From the NCBI GenBank assembly GCA_034661035.1, contig JAYEKM010000010.1, forward strand, positions 1-46,508: DNA of 46,508 nucleotides. The letters run 5' to 3'. Positions 6,214 to 13,132 of this stretch are shown here, piece by piece. Origin of the DNA: JAGYLJ01 sp034661035. GTDB taxonomy: Bacteria; Patescibacteriota; Minisyncoccia; Phycocordibacterales; UBA12079. The notes below the pieces were generated by a model, which saw only the letters and a list, made by a program, of their open reading frames with translations, was not told the DNA's origin and made no database searches. The position numbers were made by a program, and so were the translations under genes. Positions within the stretch are counted from its first letter, which is position 1. The number at the start of each line of letters is the position of its first letter.

Positions 6214-6297
6214 CAGAGAAAAACACTTTGTTTTATGTTTCGACCTCGGTAGGGCTTAATATATCTGATAATTCAAGATAGACGCCTACTTTCTCTG
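6214..6297 (-). promoter_or_regulatory. Ribosomal protein L10 leader
   Basis: On the minus strand the closing stem CAGAGAAA...TTTTTCTCTG encloses AAGTAGGCG and GCCCTACCGAGGTCG. The pairing GTAGG/CCTAC and the sequence CCTACCGAGGT match the known L10 leader, the binding site of the L10-L12 complex. It stands directly upstream of rplJ and is followed by an attenuator hairpin. I identify the motif by recall; a covariance search would confirm it. Confidence 0.75.
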
Positions 6298-6304
6298 ATC
6301 TTTA

Positions 6305-6333
6305 TTGGTATTATTAAAGCATACATAACAAAT
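6305..6333 (-). promoter_or_regulatory. Probable rplJ promoter
   Basis: On the minus strand TTGCAT, a 17-bp spacer and TTTAAT (5/6 of the -10 consensus) lie just before the L10 leader core, so the transcript would start close to the leader stem. The -35 is weak. Confidence 0.4.
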
Positions 6334-6385
6334 ATATGCAATATAAGCACTCTTTCATTGTAAAAACTTTAAATAAATTAAGATA

Positions 6386-6772
6386 TTACTGGCTTTGGCT
6401 TAAAAGGTTAGCTACTTGTTGTTGTTCTTCAGTAGCTTTTAATTCTGCCTGTAATCTATCTACCATCCTTTGAGTTTCTCTTAAAATTAAAGCGAGTCTC
6501 TGTAACTCAGGACTATTAGGGTCCTCCGGTTTAGTTGATGTTTGTATCCCTGTATTGGAAGCATCACTTCCTTGTTGATTATCAGTAAAAGAATCACCTC
6601 CGCCTAAATTACTATCATTATCTGTGACTTCACCACCGCTCTGATTTTGTGAATCAGACAAATTTGAATCATCAACACCGTTATAATTTTTAATTCCACT
6701 CATTATAACAAAAGAACAAATAACTCCGACCAAAAAACCTATTATATATTTTCCGTCTCTTAAAGAATCCAT
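6386..6772 (-). CDS. Small membrane-anchored protein with Ser/Asn/Gly linker and coiled coil
   Basis: 128 aa. A membrane segment at residues ~9-27 (YIIGFLVGVICSFVIMSG) is followed by a low-complexity Ser/Asn/Asp/Gly linker. A C-terminal helix follows (KPEDPNSPELQRLALILRET, then QRMVDRLQAELKATEEQQQV), likely a coiled coil facing the cell surface. The same EDPxSPELxRLAxILxExxRM segment occurs in the middle of the 1286-aa protein encoded just upstream, so the two are related parts of one envelope system. No enzymatic motif. It has its own promoter at 6862-6889. Confidence 0.7.
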   Translation of the reverse strand: MDSLRDGKYIIGFLVGVICSFVIMSGIKNYNGVDDSNLSDSQNQSGGEVTDNDSNLGGGDSFTDNQQGSDASNTGIQTSTKPEDPNSPELQRLALILRETQRMVDRLQAELKATEEQQQVANLLSQSQ

Positions 6773-6861
6773 ATTTATTTTGAATTAAAATTTAATAATA
6801 CCCCGACATTAAACACTTTAAATACAAAAAGGTATTTCGTATTCAAAGTTATTATACTCTC

Positions 6862-6889
6862 AGTATATTGGTCACCCCTAGAAAGTCAA
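6862..6889 (-). promoter_or_regulatory. Promoter of the 128-aa membrane protein gene
   Basis: On the minus strand TTGACT (6889-6884), 16-bp spacer, TATACT (6867-6862), a good sigma-70-type match. It gives a leader of about 90 nt containing an AATAC/GTATT hairpin. Confidence 0.6.
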
Positions 6890-6929
6890 TGAAATAAATA
6901 AAATAGACAAAAATGAGCCAAATTGTCAA

Positions 6930-9900
6930 CTACCAGACAATATCAGCCCCATTATTCTTAGCATCTTGTAAGACATCATGAACTGCCGCGTTCATAGACA
7001 TCGGTGTTGTAGTAGCAAAAAATAGTCTGTCAGCAAAACTTACCTGAGCGTTTTGGTTATCTGCATAAATTGACCAAGTATTATCCTGAAACCTAACATT
7101 TTCTAGACTAAGGTCTACAGGGTTACAGTTAAGAAAGGCTAAAGCCTTATCTAAATATCTAAACTCCGTATTTTTAACCGAGGGAGTTGTCGAACTTAAA
7201 TTAATTCCACTTTGTGGAATAATACTACCACCAACAGACGTTATTAAAATTTTATCTGCTTCATTATCTCCACCATCAATGTTTAGATAACCACTAGCAT
7301 TTAAATAACCGCCATCAAACTTAAGTGTCGTTTTAGGTCCGATTGTTAAAGCCGTTTCTACTGACACCACTAAAGGTTTATCTAATACATAAGGTAGTGC
7401 ATTATAAGAAAGTGTTGTAGCCGCCGACTGATTAGTTATATAACCAAAAATATTAATACCATTTACTGTATTGTTGGTACCAGTATTATCCAAAATGTTC
7501 AGATTAGGAGAGCCACTTATTATAATAGGAAAATCCGAGTGATTATCAAAAGTATTCGAATCAATTACAGCCCCAACACTATCGTAAACCCCTAACCCAA
7601 CTTGATTATTATCAAAAACTGAATTTTGGACATCCAAACCACTATTTGAAGCATAAAGTCCATAGTTCCCCGCTTCTTTCTTATTGTTGTTAAAATTACA
7701 ATTACTAATTGTAGAAGTAGCAGAAGTTAAATGTAAGCCAGTTTTATAAGACTGTTCGAAATTTGTATTAGTAAAATTCACGTTTGTATTATTAGACACC
7801 ACCATAGCCTCAGGTTGACTAGACACTAGTCGGGAACCACCAAAACGAAAGATTGTATTATCAAAATTAGATGTTTCCAACGAATTAAAAATAATTTGTG
7901 ACCAGAAATTGTTAACCTCTCCAGGACAAGTAGAAGTAGCTGTACCAGAAATACAAACCCCATCACTGTTAGTATCACCACCTGTATCGTCAGAAAAAAT
8001 AGTAAAAATCACTTGTTTACCACCCCCTTCCCCATTTGCCTGAATAGAACCATTTACTGTTAGTTTTGCACTACCATAACGCTTTACTGTTTTAACAACA
8101 ACCTCTGGTCCCATTGTTAAAGTAACACCCGCATCTATCGTCAGACCATCATTTCCAACAAAATAAGGAGAATTACCTTTGGTTAAAGTTTTATCCTGAT
8201 CAAGAGTATCTCCTATTGCTATTTTATAATTAAGACTATTCCTAGCCCTAGGTGTACCTTTTATCGCTGTTCCATTTACGTCATGTCCATTTAAAATATA
8301 TTGACCAATTGAAAGTGCCCAATTATTTGTATCTGACCCAGACAGATCTAAATTATATTTTTCAAGAGTTCTAGATCCATCTCCTGTTGGCCAACCACCA
8401 CTGAATGAAACAGTATCAACAGTTGTCGTAGCTTGATTAGACTTTTTATAAGCCAAAATTAAATACTCTCCAGAATTATTTAAACCTAACCCAAAAGAAG
8501 TCCATAGATCAGCGACAACATCAACAACTGAAGACTCCGTTAACTCATTTACCTCACCCCCACTCTGTCTTTCAATCAGATAATAACTCCCTGCTTCAAT
8601 AATCTTATCAGTGGCGCTTGAAAAGCTTATATGAGGTGAACCATCCTGAGAATATAAAATCCAATCATCTAAATCAATATCTTCAGTTGAACGATTATAC
8701 AATTCAATCCATTCATCATAAGCTGAAGCATCTGTCCCCGCCCAAGCAATTTCATTAATGACAATCGGCATTGTTTTTATAGTTGCTGTCTCGGTTGTCG
8801 TAGCAGAAAAATTCCCATCTGTATCAACTACAGCAACCGAAAATGTATAAGTAGAATCATCTGCTAAATTTGTAACCTGAGTAGTTGTGGTTAAGGTAGT
8901 CGAAAAAACTCCGTTATTCTCAACATTAAAATGAGAAAAATTAGTACAAGGAGTAGTAGTCGCCCAAATGATATCAAGGGTTGTTGTTGCAACTAAACAA
9001 GATGACGACAATACTGAATTACCACATTGATTGATTTCTAAAGAAGGTGGATCAATTACAACAGTAGTGTCAACTGATATTTCAATTTCGGCCGCATTAG
9101 AGGTAGTCTGTCCATCACTGGCAAAAAATTGAATGGTAGTAGTTCCTTGTGAGAAACCAGCTAAAACCAATTCCCAAGTATCATTTTGAAGAACTGTAGT
9201 GGTCGCCGTTGTAAAATTATTTGAAATTACTTGAGTTGAGGAAGCACTCCCCGAAAAAGTTACTGTGGTAGTTGCAAATTGAGAAAAATTCACCGGTGAA
9301 GTTATCGTAGGAGGATTAACAACATTAACAACAGAAGTTGTAGAAGAAGGATTATTTGAAGATGTCTGCTGAGGAGGAGTGTAACCACCCCCTCCGTAAT
9401 TTATTGGCACGATTAATTCTTCTTTCTGATCTTCCTCTTCTAGAACGATGATAATTAACTCTTCTCCCGTCCCTCCTAACTCTTGTGGTGTGTTTAGATT
9501 GGCTATATCTTTTTCTAAAGAAGCAATCATTCTTTCTGCTTCTTTTAAAATAAAAGCCAATCTCATTAATTCAGGACTCCCTGGATCTTCTGGAGAAGGT
9601 TTAGGTGACTCAAAAACAACCACCTCTTCAGATGAGCCACCCTCTTCTTCTTGTGAATTATTAACATCTGCCAATAAATCATTCGGGTCAACACTAGCAA
9701 AACCTTTCTTTAAATAAAAAATAAAGCTGGAGAAAAAATTAGATACTCTTTTACCTACATCAACAGCTCCTATTACAACAACATCAAAAAAACTCTTGTT
9801 CTTCTTATATAATTCATAAGTTATTTTTTCTTCCTCAACCGCATCGAAAAATAACTTTATCACCCCAGCCCCATACAAAACCGCTTGTTTAGATAAACTA

Positions 9901-10790
9901 TTCCAGTAGTCAGTGAAAATTAACTGATTATCATCTTCAATCGAATACAAAATTTCTATCTCACCTGTTTTGTCGCTCCTTTTTTTATTTATTTCAAGTA
10001 ATTTGCCCAACCTTTTATCTTTATAACCAAAAACTAAATAATCTCCTTCTATACTCTCTGTATCTTTAAAAATAACAGTTGGTTCAGCATATTTTTTATC
10101 AAAAATAGTGTCCTTACTAAAAAAATTTTGATTAGTAAATAAAGCTAAATTATAGAAATAATCATCTAAATTTTCATAAATAAAAATTTTTTCATTATCC
10201 AAAATTAAATTATCAGCAATATTAACATTTTCTTTTACCCATTGCTTCGCGTACTCTTCATATGGTGACCCTGTAGGGTGACCATCACTTCGAGTATGAG
10301 GAGGTACCGCCATATCTTCTATTAAATGAAGAATATGACCTAAACTTTCCAAACCTCTTAAATTATCTCCATGAACATATTCAAAAACAGCCCGATCAAA
10401 AGAGAAATCTGTTTTTGAACCAAATAAATCTTGAGATATATTAGCTAATTTGGATGAATAATCTAAATCTAGGAGAGCCTGAATTTTAGTAGCCTTCGCC
10501 CATTGCTTAGCCGATAAATTTCCATATAAACCTTCTTCATAAACAGGATCATAAAAATGATTTATACAACGAAATTTAGGGGAATCTTCTTTAATACTTC
10601 CTTTTTCTAAACTATTTTTTTCTTGATCACTAAATTTATAATCTAGATATCGGAATTCAAATAATTTTATAATTTCTTGAGTTAAGGCTGGATGAGTAGT
10701 CTCATCATCATAGGCACCAACATTAAAAATAGGGGTGCTAAGCATCCCTATTAAAATTAAAATTATTTTTACAAACTTTCTATTTTCCAC
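6930..10790 (-). CDS. Large secreted protein: zinc phospholipase C/S1-P1-like, LTD and beta-helix domains
   Basis: 1286 aa with a signal peptide (VKIILILIGMLSTPIFNVGAY). Residues ~27-330 resemble zinc-dependent phospholipase C/S1-P1 nucleases: H33 in TTHPALTQE, H78 in NHFYDP, and LGHILHLIEDMAVPPHTR with H152, H155, D159 and H165 as probable zinc ligands. Next come an EDPGSPELMRLAFILKEAERM helix (~405-440), Thr/Ser-rich Ig-like repeats, a lamin-tail domain (from INEIAWAGTDASAYDEWIEL, ~675-790), and an Asn-rich right-handed beta-helix (~850-1250). It overlaps the upstream gene by 22 nt. Probably a surface-attached hydrolase; lipid or nucleic-acid substrate is not decidable by eye. Confidence 0.75.
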   Translation of the reverse strand: MENRKFVKIILILIGMLSTPIFNVGAYDDETTHPALTQEIIKLFEFRYLDYKFSDQEKNSLEKGSIKEDSPKFRCINHFYDPVYEEGLYGNLSAKQWAKATKIQALLDLDYSSKLANISQDLFGSKTDFSFDRAVFEYVHGDNLRGLESLGHILHLIEDMAVPPHTRSDGHPTGSPYEEYAKQWVKENVNIADNLILDNEKIFIYENLDDYFYNLALFTNQNFFSKDTIFDKKYAEPTVIFKDTESIEGDYLVFGYKDKRLGKLLEINKKRSDKTGEIEILYSIEDDNQLIFTDYWNSLSKQAVLYGAGVIKLFFDAVEEEKITYELYKKNKSFFDVVVIGAVDVGKRVSNFFSSFIFYLKKGFASVDPNDLLADVNNSQEEEGGSSEEVVVFESPKPSPEDPGSPELMRLAFILKEAERMIASLEKDIANLNTPQELGGTGEELIIIVLEEEDQKEELIVPINYGGGGYTPPQQTSSNNPSSTTSVVNVVNPPTITSPVNFSQFATTTVTFSGSASSTQVISNNFTTATTTVLQNDTWELVLAGFSQGTTTIQFFASDGQTTSNAAEIEISVDTTVVIDPPSLEINQCGNSVLSSSCLVATTTLDIIWATTTPCTNFSHFNVENNGVFSTTLTTTTQVTNLADDSTYTFSVAVVDTDGNFSATTTETATIKTMPIVINEIAWAGTDASAYDEWIELYNRSTEDIDLDDWILYSQDGSPHISFSSATDKIIEAGSYYLIERQSGGEVNELTESSVVDVVADLWTSFGLGLNNSGEYLILAYKKSNQATTTVDTVSFSGGWPTGDGSRTLEKYNLDLSGSDTNNWALSIGQYILNGHDVNGTAIKGTPRARNSLNYKIAIGDTLDQDKTLTKGNSPYFVGNDGLTIDAGVTLTMGPEVVVKTVKRYGSAKLTVNGSIQANGEGGGKQVIFTIFSDDTGGDTNSDGVCISGTATSTCPGEVNNFWSQIIFNSLETSNFDNTIFRFGGSRLVSSQPEAMVVSNNTNVNFTNTNFEQSYKTGLHLTSATSTISNCNFNNNKKEAGNYGLYASNSGLDVQNSVFDNNQVGLGVYDSVGAVIDSNTFDNHSDFPIIISGSPNLNILDNTGTNNTVNGINIFGYITNQSAATTLSYNALPYVLDKPLVVSVETALTIGPKTTLKFDGGYLNASGYLNIDGGDNEADKILITSVGGSIIPQSGINLSSTTPSVKNTEFRYLDKALAFLNCNPVDLSLENVRFQDNTWSIYADNQNAQVSFADRLFFATTTPMSMNAAVHDVLQDAKNNGADIVW

Positions 10791-11308
10791 ACTTTTGTAT
10801 ATTCATTGAATTTCAGATCAAAACTAAATTCAGCTATATTATCCTCATCAAAAGTTCTGTACCTAAAATGTTTATCCGATATTTGATATTCTTTTTTTTC
10901 CTTTTCAAGATCACCTATCAGCAAATTAAGTACTCCGTTTTGTTTCCCTATTGCCAAACTCTTAACTTTCTGCTCCCTCTTATTAAACACAAAATACTGA
11001 CTAGCCAAGTCAATATCTCCCACTTTCAGTGCTTCCACAAAACCATCAAAAGTTTCTTGAGGAGTTGCTCCCCCGAAATCATCATTTTTCTCCATTTCTT
11101 CTAATCTATCCTGCAAATCTATAACTCTTTTGGAGAACGATAAATGTCCCTCATACCACTTCTTGTCTGGAACAACCAAACTACCATTTTCATTAAATTT
11201 AATTTCAATTTCTTTATTTCTAAGAACATACAAACTTCCTCCAACCAAAATAACTAACACCAAAACACCAATAAAATATTTTTTACTTTGTTTAAAATTT
11301 ATTTTCAT
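10769..11308 (-). CDS. Membrane-anchored extracytoplasmic protein, unknown function
   Basis: 179 aa. A single N-terminal membrane anchor (FIGVLVLVILVGGSLYVL, ~12-30) is followed by a soluble domain with TPQETFDGFVEALKVGDIDLASQYFVF, reminiscent of NTF2/DUF4878-like folds in which a helix pair precedes a curved sheet, and ending in a WKIESL strand. Its 3' end overlaps the 1286-aa gene by 22 nt, so both are probably translated together and may act on the same surface process. I do not recognise a specific family. Confidence 0.65.
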   Translation of the reverse strand: MKINFKQSKKYFIGVLVLVILVGGSLYVLRNKEIEIKFNENGSLVVPDKKWYEGHLSFSKRVIDLQDRLEEMEKNDDFGGATPQETFDGFVEALKVGDIDLASQYFVFNKREQKVKSLAIGKQNGVLNLLIGDLEKEKKEYQISDKHFRYRTFDEDNIAEFSFDLKFNEYTKVWKIESL

Positions 11309-11322
11309 ATCTTTACCTTAAA

Positions 11323-11487
11323 TTAATTTAAAATATGTTTATCTCCTACTAGGCTTATCCCTGATACTGCCTCAGTATCAGGATTTTCATTCAAATAACT
11401 TATTATTACCAAAGAAACCATGGACAGCACCAATATACCGATAAAACCAAACATAAACTTTAAGGAAACTTTATTTATTATACTCAT
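11323..11487 (-). CDS. 54-aa single-pass membrane peptide
   Basis: A short gene starting at ATG 11487, ending TAA at 11323-11325. The product starts MSIINKVSLKFMFGFIGILV, has a hydrophobic stretch FMFGFIGILVLSMVSLVIIS, and ends in a short polar tail. A Shine-Dalgarno GAGGAAAG precedes the ATG closely, stronger than for most neighbours. It lies 15 nt upstream of the 179-aa gene in the same direction, suggesting one operon with it and the phospholipase-like gene. The tail codons for PDTEAVSG form a perfect 10-bp-arm palindrome (11360-11382). Confidence 0.55.
   Translation of the reverse strand: MSIINKVSLKFMFGFIGILVLSMVSLVIISYLNENPDTEAVSGISLVGDKHILN
11360..11382. repeat. Palindrome CCTGATACTG-cct-CAGTATCAGG
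   Basis: Perfect 10-bp arms and a 3-nt loop, within the C-terminal codons of the 54-aa peptide. It is another example of a palindrome read in frame (PDTEAVSG). Confidence 0.7.
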
Positions 11488-11543
11488 AACTTTCCTCACC
11501 CAACTCTAAAAACCTTATTACCCTAATAATACACCATCTCCCT

Positions 11544-12020
11544 TTACTTGGAGGTTGGACCTCCAAGTGAATGAACTCTGTCATTTAGATTTACATACAC
11601 ATTCAAATACATCAAATATTCATCAGAATCTATAAGGACAGATTTAAATCTACCTTGGAATAAAGCCCCTGTTCTATTATATTTTTCATTGAAAAACATG
11701 GTAAAACCAGTCCCCAATCTCTGCATAAATTTCTCTATCCCCTGATCAACAAGAGGAGTTAATATGAAATGATAGTGATTTGGATTTAGACAATAACATA
11801 CGAAATCAACTAATTTTGAATCCCTGTCATTAAGATTCCCCTCTTTTCGTCTCTTGAATCTATTTTCAAAAATACTACCAATAGGATCAAGTCCATTAAA
11901 CTCTTCCATACTTTGAAAAAACCTACTTAAATCAACATTATCCTTAAAAACAACTCTCTTATCTACACCTCTATTATAAATATGATAATACTGACCTACA
12001 ATAAAAGGTTCTTTTCTCAT
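11544..12020 (-). CDS. REP-associated tyrosine transposase (RAYT, Y1/IS200-like)
   Basis: 158 aa. The start YYHIYNRGVDKRVVF, the metal-binding NPNHYHFIL (HxH type), and RTGALFQGRFKSVLIDSDEYLMYL are characteristic of Y1 transposases of the RAYT group, single-strand endonucleases acting on palindromic DNA. Family members are often longer (about 200 aa or more) after the YVNLN segment; here the protein ends at LGGPTSK-stop, with those last residues encoded by a REP palindrome (11546-11568). It may be truncated or may have acquired its stop from the palindrome. REP copies at 11546, 12038 and 13009 surround it. Confidence 0.8.
   Translation of the reverse strand: MRKEPFIVGQYYHIYNRGVDKRVVFKDNVDLSRFFQSMEEFNGLDPIGSIFENRFKRRKEGNLNDRDSKLVDFVCYCLNPNHYHFILTPLVDQGIEKFMQRLGTGFTMFFNEKYNRTGALFQGRFKSVLIDSDEYLMYLNVYVNLNDRVHSLGGPTSK
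11546..11568. repeat. REP palindrome at the 3' end of the transposase gene
   Basis: ACTTGGAGGT-TGG-ACCTCCAAGT, 10-bp perfect arms. It is the reverse orientation of the copies at 5536, 12038 and 13009 (loop TGG instead of CCA). It encodes the last residues LGGPTSK and leads into the stop TAA. Confidence 0.85.
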
Positions 12021-12036
12021 ATTTACTATATATCAC

Positions 12037-12142
12037 ACTTGGAGGTCCAACCTCCAAGGATTCTGGGGATAAGTCTAAAATATTCAATGTTTTCAACTTG
12101 GAGCCTGTCTGTCCGGTAGGCAGGGTTGGACCTCTAAGCGGA
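12037..12142. repeat. REP-pair (BIME-like) unit upstream of the transposase
   Basis: Palindrome CTTGGAGGT-CCA-ACCTCCAAG (12038-12058), linker, then a second imperfect palindrome (about 12097-12138, CTTGGAGCCTGTC to CTCTAAG). It matches 5535-5640 with only a few substitutions over about 105 bp (for example GGGGATAAG for TGTGGATAAG). It begins 17 nt upstream of the transposase ATG. Confidence 0.85.
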
Positions 12143-12151
12143 TAAATCTAC

Positions 12152-12183
12152 AAAAAAATACCCAAAATAATGGGTATTTTTTT
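12152..12183 (-). terminator. Intrinsic terminator after the TPR gene
   Basis: AAAAAAATACCC (12152-12163) pairs with GGGTATTTTTTT (12172-12183) around an 8-nt loop. It has T-runs in both directions, about 50 nt downstream of the TPR gene stop. Confidence 0.8.
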
Positions 12184-12235
12184 AAATTTTAAGTTTATCT
12201 TTCAGTTTTAGATTCAATTATATTCCAATCTGAGA

Positions 12236-12940
12236 TTATAAGGTCTCCAAAAGAGTCTGTAATTCACTAGAATCTGGAATTTTTTCTAATCCAGAATTAA
12301 CTATGTCTTTAGCTTTTTGGTTATCCAGCAAGAAATCCCTATAAAACTCAGCTGTTTTATAGTAAAGATAAGCATGTTCAGATCCTAATTCTAAAGCTTT
12401 AAGATAATTCTCCTCTGCCCTTACGTTATCGCCTAGATAATATGCGTATATATCACCCAAATTACCCCTCACAACAAAGTAACTCTCATCTATAAGCTTT
12501 GCATACTCCCATGCTAATTTTGCCCCTTCATAGTCGCTAATTGTTTTTCTCTGAAGACCTAAATCTAACCAATTACTAATATTTGTCGGATCACTTTTTA
12601 GCTCTTTAACAACTTTTCCAATCCTTTCAACCATAATTAATCGCCCTTCTTCAGGAAATTCTTCTTCAAAGGTTATTTTTCTATCTAAGTCAGGAATAGG
12701 CCTTATTACTACTGTGGTTGCAGGCTGTTCATCTTGAGATAAATTACCTCCGCTAATCACATCTACAAGAACATCTTCTTCGTTAGTATTAAGCGAGATA
12801 TTATCAACCAAAGAGTTAGTTGTTGTGGCTATATCACCTTGATTAACCTCTCCCTCGTTCAAATCACTATAAATATAGAACCAAAGAGCTGTTAATAATA
12901 AAGCTACAAAAAACGAAGAGATTATATTTTTCTTATTCAT
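12236..12940 (-). CDS. Membrane-anchored TPR-repeat protein
   Basis: About 234 aa from ATG 12940 (MNKKNIISSFFVALLLTALW). The frame is open to 12976, but the extra residues are hydrophobic without a plausible start signal. A membrane anchor (residues ~7-25) is followed by an acidic Ser/Thr linker, then three TPR-like helix pairs (WLDLGLQRKTISDYEGAKLA, VRGNLGDIYAYYLGDNVRAEENYLKALELG, YYKTAEFYRDFLLDNQKAKDIV). It is probably an extracytoplasmic scaffold. It is monocistronic, flanked by terminators and a REP. Confidence 0.7.
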   Translation of the reverse strand: MNKKNIISSFFVALLLTALWFYIYSDLNEGEVNQGDIATTTNSLVDNISLNTNEEDVLVDVISGGNLSQDEQPATTVVIRPIPDLDRKITFEEEFPEEGRLIMVERIGKVVKELKSDPTNISNWLDLGLQRKTISDYEGAKLAWEYAKLIDESYFVVRGNLGDIYAYYLGDNVRAEENYLKALELGSEHAYLYYKTAEFYRDFLLDNQKAKDIVNSGLEKIPDSSELQTLLETL

Positions 12941-13003
12941 GACTAGAATAATAATAAAAATTATTACCAAAAGCAACTTTTAAAACAATAAAAGTTATCC
13001 ACA

Positions 13004-13034
13004 ATTTACTTGGAGGTCCAACCTCCAAGTAAAT
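13004..13034. repeat. Single REP palindrome with extended arms
   Basis: ATTTACTTGGAGGT-CCA-ACCTCCAAGTAAAT has 14-bp perfect arms, preceded by TTATCCACA (12996-13004), the DnaA-box-like flank also found at 5522. It lies between the S-layer-like gene terminator and the TPR gene. Confidence 0.85.
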
Positions 13035-13052
13035 CAAGGTAAAGTTGGCAAC

Positions 13053-13083
13053 AAAAAATCCCCCTTATATGAGGGGGATTTTT
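13053..13083 (-). terminator. Intrinsic terminator of the S-layer-like gene
   Basis: AAAAAATCCCCC (13053-13064) pairs with GGGGGATTTTT (13073-13083). GC-rich stem plus T-run, about 50 nt after the stop. A small TTTGACC/GGTCAAA hairpin lies between (13097-13112). Confidence 0.85.
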
Positions 13084-13132
13084 GTAACCTTTCAAATTTG
13101 ACCGAGGTCAAAAACGAATCACAAGATGGTTA

